Shown: piece by piece, positions 12,001-15,602 of the stretch | Layout: every line of letters starts with the position of its first letter | Position numbering within the stretch: position 1 is the first letter of the stretch | Origin: Chrysochromulina tobinii | Lineage: Eukaryota; Haptophyta; Prymnesiales; Chrysochromulinaceae | Assembly (NCBI GenBank): GCA_001275005.1 | Contig: JWZX01002904.1 | Span: 64,001-79,602 of the forward strand | DNA length: 15,602 nt | Reading direction: 5' to 3' | Program-made: the position numbers and the translations under genes | The notes under the pieces: model-generated | The model's input: only the letters and a program-made list of their open reading frames with translations | Database searches by the model: none | What the model was told of the DNA's origin: nothing

Positions 12001-13140
12001 AGCTCGAGTTCGAAGCTCGGACCACCTCGACAACCACCTCGAAGCCACGCGCACTCGAGGCGCCGCCATCGACGGTGAAGCTCGCCTCGCCTGCCGAGAT
12101 GCCCGGGCCGCCGGGCGTGCGCGCTACGTAGGTCTCACCTACGAAGAGCGTGCCGCGCCGCTTGATGACTGACTTGCCCACCTGGTCCGTGACGCCGCTC
12201 GCCACTTCCTTATTGAGCAACTTGTGTACGATCGTCACGGACTTGCGAGCGCTCCCGTCGCGGGATCCACCTTTGCTGGGTGGTACTCATGGTGCACACG
12301 GCCAGGCTGTAGTCGCAGCCGGCGGGTGCGACGGGGTTGCGGTACACCACGTAGTGTATGCGTGCGTTGTCGTCCTTCTCGCCCGGCAGCGGGCTCGGCC
12401 GCGAGAGCACGAGCGCCTCGCCGGGCCCCAGCGACCGCACGCGCGACACGACCGTCCCGTGGAAGTCGTGCACGAATGGTGGGTCCCCAGTCTGCGCCTT
12501 GGCGGCTCGGTTGAGGAGATCCGCGCTGCGCTCGAAGCACAGGTACGCGCGCGCAATCTCGGTCGCCGCGCTGTAAATCTTCGCGAGCTGCACCAGCTTC
12601 TCGCACACGATCTTTGCCCGCGGCGGCGCGGCCCACCCAAAAGGCGCACACGAGCGGCTCGCGGTAGAGCACGCCCTCCAAGACCCCCAGGCAGTGCGAC
12701 ACGAGCCACACGTCTTTGAGAGGGCGCAGCGCCTCAGGCGCCGCGACAGCGTCATTGCGTCCGCCTCTGCGGCGAACAAGCCGCTCGGGTAGACCTCCGC
12801 GCCATCCAGCAGCTCCGCCGCCTCCCCCACACGCGGATGGAACAGCTCACGGGCGCGGCGCAGACCACCGCGCGCCACCGGCACGAACGACAGCTCTCGC
12901 AACGCGTCCACAAACCCCGCGTCCTCCGCACTCAACGCGCGTGTGCAGCTCGTACAGAGCACCCACCATCGCACGGCCGCGCTCGCTCGCCTGCAGCTCG
13001 CCCAGCCGAGCGAACACGTGCTCGCGGTAGAAGCGGCTGCGCCCGATCTGCGGGATGCCCGCGAAGAGTACGAGACCCGACTCGCCTGTGACCACGCAGC
13101 ACTCGAAGCGCTCGTCGAGCAGCGCTGTGAGTTCATTCAT
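1..13140 (-). CDS. Giant modular protein: sacsin-like N-terminal part, then tandem OmpA-like (A) and LYVGETY (B) modules; 3' end off the left edge
   Basis: Read on the minus strand, the register 1-3, 4-6, ... has no stop from 11796 down to 1; the stop TGA at 11797-11799 lies beyond the point where coding moves to another frame. The clean part is about 3,880 codons, and the whole span to ATG 13138-13140 about 4,380. TGA at 13141-13143 is directly upstream in frame, so this ATG is the first usable start unless an upstream exon is spliced in. Codons strongly prefer G or C at the third position. Order from the N-terminus: sacsin-like region, eleven B modules, then A modules (nine in all) separated by one to five B modules. 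I saw no membrane segment in the translated parts. The 5' 1.5 kb contains about seven frame changes. The role is unknown; the architecture suggests a very large scaffold or binding protein. The OmpA-like and sacsin-like assignments come from motif recognition, not from a search. Confidence 0.85.
64..453 (-). repeat. OmpA-like module A9
   Basis: It reads VVFNGASED, GLAQSWSIEHLNQEK (checked codon by codon), LEGIASIMLRHPEASLEVHG, VMDLLAKKRATACLEHLVSL, GVPRRNLYLTYRGGQG and VDFRP. After it the frame stays open to position 1 with a strand-like tail VLTIFRTY, so another module probably follows outside the window. Confidence 0.6.
568..990 (-). repeat. OmpA-like module A8
   Basis: It reads VLSFHSAADESLGAIEHSWS, LLDELARLLLESPEVALQVD, GETALVREAPERLAQYYRRR, LATNRANACVDALIRRGIPP, ERLL, an Ala/Gly/Thr-rich insert, and RVHFVP. 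The sub-type start F.SAA is shared with A2 and A5. Confidence 0.55.
1000..1995 (-). repeat. Two to three B modules, partly degenerate
   Basis: The stretch includes LHVDETYVLQV near 1868, GDWTEALQLP near 1605-1635, LEPGVLYELRV near 1311 and a half module with AWYANMELPAAVPYQLYHL near 1150. Together they read as two full modules and one truncated one leading into the helix before A8. Confidence 0.5.
1492..1545 (-). repeat. Pro/Ala/Gln tandem linker, 15-bp period
   Basis: On the plus strand GCGGGCTG(G/A) recurs with a period of 15 bases. In the coding frame this gives AAQPAADQPAAGQPAARE, a flexible linker inside a B module. It is a short in-frame repeat likely to vary in copy number. Confidence 0.6.
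2008..2379 (-). repeat. OmpA-like module A7
   Basis: It reads VVEFNGAGEQLADVQQAWSV, LQGVAAILQKFPEVYLEVRG, ETGGADAAPRQLASYL, IMDKLAEMRAKACIGTLVQL, GIRRERLLPSFNG and VEFLP. It is adjacent to A6 as a pair, separated by a short LPAGVPFRLLHQRQ stretch that looks like a remnant of a B-type strand. Confidence 0.6.
2512..2895 (-). repeat. OmpA-like module A6
   Basis: It reads IFFNGAADPLTQSSPLGVAQ, AWNIEHLE, DTIAAIMKQHKEIALEIAGS, LGNYFRLHPTDDVTKCLDLL, RGDACFEALVRRGVEAARM and VDFIP. The HGET position is AGST here. Confidence 0.55.
2930..3405 (-). repeat. Single B module plus helical lead-in to A6
   Basis: It contains GHWSSALAVA near 3244 and LFYVHEVYTV near 3115, with a strand pattern like the other B modules. 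It ends in a helix AARAREQITRYLIDHD before A6. Confidence 0.55.
3421..3795 (-). repeat. OmpA-like module A5
   Basis: It reads IRFASAADKGLRAIEEAWSV, DEIARILGEHPGVALEVHGE, LARYYKRRPKEDAQLLSMHL, RSEACVRAL, LEKRLSV and TEFVP. Like A2 and A8 it starts with F.S[AP]A rather than FNGA, so the A modules fall into two sub-types. Confidence 0.55.
3800..4690 (-). repeat. Array of three B modules
   Basis: GETY-type motifs lie near 4510 (LIVGQTYVFE), 4205 (LIVGQAYRLR) and 3875 (LYVDEKYVVQ). HW motifs lie at 4336 (GHWSRKLPLP) and 4027 (GHWSAALPLP). The spacing of about 305-330 bp is the most regular in the gene. Confidence 0.65.
4705..5079 (-). repeat. OmpA-like module A4 (clean example)
   Basis: I checked this copy codon by codon from 4980 down to 4741: IIFDGAAD, QAWSIHHSD, TISGVAGILKAYPNLRIEVH, GKTG, DVQELMDKLAMHRAQACLEA, GVPASQLYVSFRGRDG, VDFIP. 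It has the best OmpA-like appearance, about 125 residues with the RA helix and the GVP..L strand. It is a good query for a profile search. Confidence 0.65.
5120..5610 (-). repeat. Single B module plus helical lead-in to A4
   Basis: It contains AHWSHFLRVP near 5446 and QLYCQEHYTLDL near 5290, followed by a helix with AQAQEAYARIRAFLEKHD that leads into A4. Similar amphipathic lead-in helices precede most A modules. Confidence 0.55.
5626..5990 (-). repeat. OmpA-like module A3 (diverged)
   Basis: It reads TVEFLEAGPQAVPDVATSWS, then DTIVEVLNGFPALHLEVHVQ, LAAYYKMRDLPRLLDHLARN, RASACVEALRKVGVGSHRL and VEF. All landmark positions are present, but HGET is changed to HVQT and the WSI-H signature to WSLDL. 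Confidence 0.5.
6000..7515 (-). repeat. Array of five B modules
   Basis: GETY-type motifs occur near 7355 (LYPGERYI), 7020 (LYVGETYT), 6715 (LYVGQTYV), 6410 (MYVGRSYT) and 6075 (LFVEEAYY). HW motifs lie near 7192 (SHWSAPLPMP) and 6229 (AHWASSLKLP). The module at about 6310-6590 shows SGTTDAQGRFTLEKGAQMYV, which most closely resembles the T-D-x-x-G turn of CNA-B or carboxypeptidase-regulatory domains. This is the best single clue to the fold. Confidence 0.65.
7549..7986 (-). repeat. OmpA-like module A2, with a Ser/Ala/Gly-rich insert
   Basis: It reads LTFHSPAERSLQSVALSWTL, then NLEAVASTMLRYP, HVEVGVTVE, a low-complexity insert encoded around 7690-7770 that includes FASSSSSARVSS, and LARARVNAVLGALQRLGVPP. 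It lacks both the HGET form and the RAxAC cysteine, so it is the least canonical copy apart from A3. It sits directly C-terminal to A1, forming a pair. Confidence 0.5.
8062..8460 (-). repeat. OmpA-like module A1
   Basis: The segment begins with a helix ending ..VAAFLADGNDIYFNGAGE, then QAWSINHLD, KTIDGIATILKEF, LEVHGETG, DVQRLMDRLAELRAEACRQA, GVSAERLFVSFKGRGG and DFIP. The order phi-x-F, helix ending in IL, [LI]EVHG, RAxACxxAL, G[VI]xxxRL matches the OmpA/MotB C-terminal fold. Two differences from classic OmpA are an extra AWSIDH segment and a roughly 20-residue insert before the RA helix. The Asp of the classic HTD motif is absent. Confidence 0.6.
8541..12270 (-). repeat. Array of about eleven B modules (HWS..LPLP / LYVGETY, each about 100 residues)
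   Basis: Each module carries a segment like HWS..LPLP followed by a hydrophobic V.H(K) strand, and about 35-45 residues later a segment like LYVGETYTL. The GETY-type motifs lie near 12131 (LFVGETYV), 11845 (LYVGENFW), 11536 (FITGEKYE), 11195 (LFVGETYT), 10910 (LLVGETYE), 10575 (LFVGETYV), 10280 (LYTGETYI), 9915 (LYVGEQYT), 9460 (degenerate), 9115 (FYVGEQYT) and 8780 (FFGHTYTL). HW motifs lie near 11975, 11373, 10420, 9640 and 8955. Spacing is about 285-365 bp. The pattern of a short T/G-containing turn, a G-[ED]-x-Y strand and an F-V strand fits a CNA-B or carboxypeptidase-regulatory-like beta sandwich; this is inference. Some copies lack the HW, for example near 11050 and 10720. The first two modules are broken by frame changes near 12250, 12030 and 11640. 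Confidence 0.65.
9727..9846 (-). other. Charged Lys/Glu/Ser-rich linker between B modules
   Basis: In the coding frame this stretch reads GEEQGKQEARKEARSTSRKE and continues to a Pro/Ser/Ala segment. It is low-complexity and highly charged, unlike the beta-rich modules around it, so it is probably a flexible or helical spacer. Confidence 0.5.
12300..13140 (-). other. Sacsin-repeat-like N-terminal region of the giant protein, frame-disrupted
   Basis: From ATG 13138-13140 the frame reads MNELTALLDERF and continues through a segment with SRFYREHVFARL. It changes frame near 12940 and continues ALRELSFVPVARGGLRRARE, then LFHPRVGEAAELLD and a YPSGLF motif. The order FY.E.VF.RL, then FVP..G.LRR..EL..PR..E...LLD, then FPSG.F is what I know from sacsin-family repeats, which are linked to chaperone-type proteins. 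After frame changes near 12755 and 12620 comes a helical stretch with KDVWLVSHCLGVLEGVLYRE and KIVCEKLVQLAKIYSAATE. Then SLGPGEALVL, IHYVVYRN and EYHPAKVDPATG follow, with another change near 12295. I do not know that last domain. The sacsin call is fairly good from motif order, but a profile search is the real test. An alternative is an unrelated helical repeat with a chance FVP motif. Confidence 0.55.
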
Positions 13141-13407
13141 TCATACACACTAGGATTCACACCCTAACCCCTCGTTTCACAAATACCAACACGTTCAACG
13201 CAATCTCCACGTGGACCGGCAACACCTCGATGCCCGTGACCTATGTGCAATCGGTCGAAATCCGCTGCCTGGTGCACGTTGTGGCTGGAGAGCGGATCCG
13301 AGGGCGTCTTGTGCCAGGACGCCGCGGACTGACATCTGGGTGCATGCGCATTGTGCGTGTGGGTGTGAGTGAGTGGGGGTGCACGGGCACGACTCGCGCA
13401 CAAGTAC
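13125..13407 (-). other. Probable intron or intergenic gap with CA/GT-rich simple sequence
   Basis: Read on the minus strand the gap has ACTCACAG ending at 13125, a good 3' splice acceptor, and GTACTT starting at 13407, a fair donor. That pair would join phase 2 to phase 1, so it is not a simple fit and I cannot fix the splice sites. The interval is rich in CACTCACACCCACACGC-type sequence and is lower in GC than the genes. It may instead separate two genes. Confidence 0.35.
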
Positions 13408-13976
13408 CCTATAATTGTTTTCCAGAAAATTCGCTGTGTGATTGTGTGTGTATCGGCGATGTGCGGCTTGAGCAACACGAAGAGGAACTCGGGCACGTTG
13501 GCCATCGTGAGCTCGTACTCGACGAGCGCGTACGAGAGCAGGTTATAGTGGTGCTTGTACTTGTCCTCCAAGATGAGCACTGTCTTCGCCGAATCGAGGA
13601 TCACTCGTGCCCGAGCCACCGCAGGCACCCGCCCTCCTTCAAGAATCTGGTGGTCGAAGTTGACGTACAGCTGCTCTGTTGACGAGTGGCGCGCGAACAG
13701 CGTCGACTGCAGTTCGCTCTTGGCCGCCTCTCCCATCGCTCCCAAGCAGAGCGCCTCAAACTGTCGACCACGGTCGACGGTGCACCCGATCGTGTTGTAT
13801 TCCTTGACCGCCTTCTTCGAGTCCTTGAGCTCCACGAGCTCCTGGTGGTTACAGAACTGCTCGTGCATGGACTGCTCGATGCGCCGGATGAGCTGGCGCG
13901 CCCCGAGCTTTCTGCGCCCATGCCAAACTGTTAGGCGCCCGAAGCTGAACCCCACCCCACGTCGAGCTCTCTGCAT
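13408..13976 (-). CDS. Unknown conserved-looking segment, probable upstream exon of the giant gene or a separate small gene
   Basis: From ATG 13974-13976 the minus strand reads without interruption. It includes LIRRIEQSMHEQFCNHQELV, AVKEYNTIGCTVDRGRQFEA, LYVNFDHQILEGGRVPAVAR, VILDSAKTVLILEDKYKHHY and LVEYELTMANVPEFLFVLLK. The amino-acid mix is normal and well ordered, unlike antisense shadows. The frame stays open to TAG at 13164-13166, but after about 13450 it turns into His/Thr-rich sequence encoded by CA-rich DNA, so the real coding part probably ends near 13408-13450. I do not recognise the family. It lies just upstream of, and on the same strand as, the giant gene, so an exon is plausible. 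A first Met further upstream is possible. Confidence 0.55.
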
Positions 13977-13985
13977 TCTGCACAC

Positions 13986-14283
13986 TATTCGTGAATATCA
14001 GGGGCTCCCCCGTAGAGGGGCCTATCTTCCGAGTTCACGTTTTCGTGCAGATGACTTGGAGTTGGAATCTCCAGAGATGCTGACTCAACGTGGGGTCGCA
14101 GGATTGATTTCCAACGGCGGCCCCCATTGCGGGTGTGCAAGGTGGCGCGAAGATTAGAAGACGACGCCTAATGACGAAACCTCGCCTATGTTCCACGCTT
14201 CGCGTCGTTATTGAAAAGGTCGACGACTGTCCCGGTACGTGACGCTGTAGCGGGCGTTTGAAACAGCAAAGCCTCGCAAGAAC
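13986..14283. promoter_or_regulatory. Intergenic region between divergent genes, candidate shared promoter
   Basis: The minus-strand gene starts to the left and the plus-strand gene to the right, so this stretch of about 300 bases lies upstream of both. It has a somewhat lower GC content and stops in several frames. I see no TATA box or other named motif that I would defend, and no RNA gene. Confidence 0.35.
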
Positions 14284-15602
14284 TGCAACCCTAGGAATGG
14301 CGACGCGGCTCGGCTGGCCTCGAGCCGCCCTCCTGTGTTCCCGGTCCACGATGCAGGTCCACGAGACCTGGAGCAACGGGCGAAGGCGGCGGAGCAGCAT
14401 GTCACGGCGGTGGAACAACGACGGGCGAAGGCGGCGGAGCAGCATGCCACAGCGGTGGAACAGACAGCAGCGGCAGCGGAGCAGCGGGCGGCCGCGGCGG
14501 AGGAGCAGGCAGAGATGGAGCTACAGCGAGCAGAGGTGGCCGAGCGCAATTGCGAGAATGCCCACGACGAGTACCGCGCGGCGGCGGAGACCGTGGCAAC
14601 GTAAAGCTCGAAGGGGAGCGGCAGCTCGAGGCGAGCGCGCATGCCGAGGCGCTGCACGAGGCGAGCACGCGCGAGGCGACGCTCAACTCGGCGCTCACGC
14701 TCGCCGACGCGCAGCTCGCGAGCGCCGAGGTGGCGCTCGAGACGGCGCTCGCGCAGCTGGATGCGGAGCGGCAGGCGGTGGCACGCACGAGGGCCGACGC
14801 GGAGCTCCTCCGAAGGACCATGAGAGCGATCTGGCGAGCCAGCTGCACACACAGAGCGAGCAAGCCCTGCGCTTGGCGGCGCTCTCCTCGGAGCTGAGCG
14901 TCGAGCTCGAAAAAGCGCGACGCGCAGCCGCCGCGGAGGTTTGCAGCCGCGCGCCACTCCATTGGCCAGCTGCAAGCACACCTCGCGGACGGCGCGGCGC
15001 TACATGCGGCTGCAGAGGCGCGCCTCGAGCGGCAGCTGGTGGAGCGCCAGCTGGTGGAGCGCCGTCTTGAGCACGAGGCGACGGAGGCGCGGCTGGAGTG
15101 CGTGAAGCTCATGGATGCCATCGTATATCGGCGATAGCGGCGGCGGGCGCGTCCAGCCGCTTGTGGCGCTCGTGCGAGGCTGTCGAGCCGCGTGCGCTCG
15201 GCGTACATCAAGGCGGTGTGCCTCGTGGGCTCACTCGACGAGGGCGACGGGCCCAAGCAGGCGGGCGTGTACACCAAGCTGATGGTGAACACACGCATCG
15301 ACGCGACCTGGTGCAGAGCGTGCTCACACTCGCGGCGCACCTGCGCCACCTCGACCTCGAGGGCCTCGGGGTGGGCGTGGACGAGGCGGTCGCGCTCGTC
15401 TCGGCGGGCCGCGCGCTGCGGACGCTGAGGCTGGGTAAGTGGGTGATGCCCGTGGGCGAGCTGCAATCAAACGAGTCGGTGTCGACGAGCGGCCTGGCGG
15501 TGGGCGAGGGCGAGGGCGCCGTCGTGGGCGCGCTCCTCAAGGCGAGCACCAGCCTGTCGACGCTCGATCTGAGCGGCTCGTCATGCGCGGCCGAGGCGGC
15601 GC
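14284..15602 (+). CDS. Coiled-coil plus leucine-rich-repeat protein, frame-disrupted, 3' end off the right edge
   Basis: At 14335-14600 the plus strand reads FPVHDAGPRDLEQRAKAAEQ and onward, a long Ala/Glu/Gln/Arg heptad pattern ending in TAA. After a frame change near 14600 it continues VKLEGERQLEASAHAEALHE, TLADAQLASAEVALETALAQ and ADAELLRR. After changes near 14815 and 14945 it reads HESDLASQLHTQSEQALRLA, then SIGQLQAHLADGAALHAAAE and LERQLVERQLVERRLEHEA. A TAG at 15135-15137 follows. Then AYIKAVCLVGSLDEGDGPKQ and VYTKLMVNTRI lead, after a change near 15305, to LTLAAHLRHLDLEGLGVGVD, ALRTLRLGKW and LLKASTSLSTLDLSGSSCAA. The last part fits RNI-like leucine-rich repeats (LxxLxL...). The true start is uncertain; ATG 14258 is in a different frame from the first coiled-coil segment. 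The role is probably protein binding; no enzyme domain is seen. Confidence 0.6.
14377..14463 (+). repeat. 45-bp in-frame tandem duplication in the coiled coil
   Basis: CGGGCGAAGGCGGCGGAGCA begins at 14377 and again at 14422, a period of 45 bases. The two units encode RAKAAEQHVTAVEQR and RAKAAEQHATAVEQT and differ at only a few bases. A related, more degenerate third unit follows. Fifteen residues is close to two heptads. Confidence 0.75.
15033..15065 (+). repeat. Short 15-bp direct duplication
   Basis: CAGCTGGTGGAGCGC occurs twice back to back, encoding QLVER QLVER in the coiled coil. Confidence 0.7.
15308..15602 (+). other. Leucine-rich repeats (RNI-like), running off the right edge
   Basis: The frame starting CTG at 15308 is open to the end. 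It shows LRHLDLEGLGVGVDEAVALV, LRTLRLGKW and, about 50 residues later, LSTLDLSGSSCAAEAA. Alternating L..L.L and amphipathic helix segments are typical of RNI/NLR-type repeats. Confidence 0.65.

Noticed and set aside
13230-13682. Plus-strand open frame of 150 codons over the gap and the upstream segment
   Set aside because: Half of it is antisense to the better-looking minus-strand segment and half is simple GT-rich sequence. The short stretch just before it (FTNTNTFNAIST) looks protein-like but has no support.
13998-14025. GGGGCTCCCCCGTAGAGGGG possible hairpin near the divergent 5' ends
   Set aside because: Only four or five pairs can form and no T-run or known regulatory motif follows.
14161-14208. 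Inverted repeat ACGACGC ... GCGTCGT in the intergenic region
   Set aside because: Only 7 bp with a loop of about 34 bases; expected by chance in GC-rich DNA.
14402-15466. Uninterrupted minus-strand open frame of 354 codons over the coiled-coil/LRR gene
   Set aside because: It is tempting because the plus-strand reading needs frame changes. However, it is Ser/Ala/Arg-rich with no motifs, as expected antisense to a coiled coil, whereas the plus strand shows clear heptads and LRRs.
1-15602. Search for tRNA, rRNA, CRISPR arrays, insertion sequences
   Set aside because: No cloverleaf, rRNA-like stretch, spaced identical repeats or transposase motifs were seen by eye.

Overview
The window is very GC-rich and looks like nuclear DNA of a protist or microalga. 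I infer this from sacsin-type repeats, RNI-like leucine-rich repeats, long coiled coils, CA/GT-rich simple sequence in a non-coding gap, and very large modular proteins. I cannot name the species, and a bacterium with giant modular genes is less likely but not excluded by sequence alone.

Almost the whole left side (about 1-13140) is one gene read on the minus strand. Reading the register in which codons occupy positions 1-3, 4-6 and so on, I found no stop between 11796 and 1. That is over 3,900 open triplets, and it runs off the left edge, so the 3' end is not in the window. The encoded protein is a mosaic of two module types. Module A (nine copies) looks like an OmpA/MotB-type C-terminal domain. 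Module B (about 23 copies) is a roughly 100-residue, probably beta-sandwich unit marked by an HWS..LPLP segment and a LYVGETY segment. The order from N to C is: a sacsin-like region, eleven B, A1-A2, five B, A3, one B, A4, three B, A5, one B, A6-A7, two to three B, A8-A9, then the window edge.

The 5' end of this gene (about 11640-13140) has recognisable protein on both sides of at least seven reading-frame changes. These are probably single-base indels, from consensus error or decay. Further upstream, 13408-13976 encodes another good-looking minus-strand segment of unknown family. It may be an upstream exon of the same gene, with 13125-13407 as an intron, or a separate small gene.

From about 14284 to the right edge a second gene runs on the plus strand, divergent from the first. 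It starts with an Ala/Glu/Arg-rich coiled coil, including a 45-bp tandem duplication, and continues into leucine-rich repeats. It also needs several frame changes and passes one in-frame TAG. The interval 13986-14283 between the two 5' ends is the likely shared upstream region. I saw no RNA genes, CRISPR arrays or mobile elements.

How the genes work together is unknown. Both encode large modular proteins suited to scaffolding or binding. The main candidate for something undescribed is the giant OmpA-like/LYVGETY repeat protein and its fusion to a sacsin-like N-terminal region.
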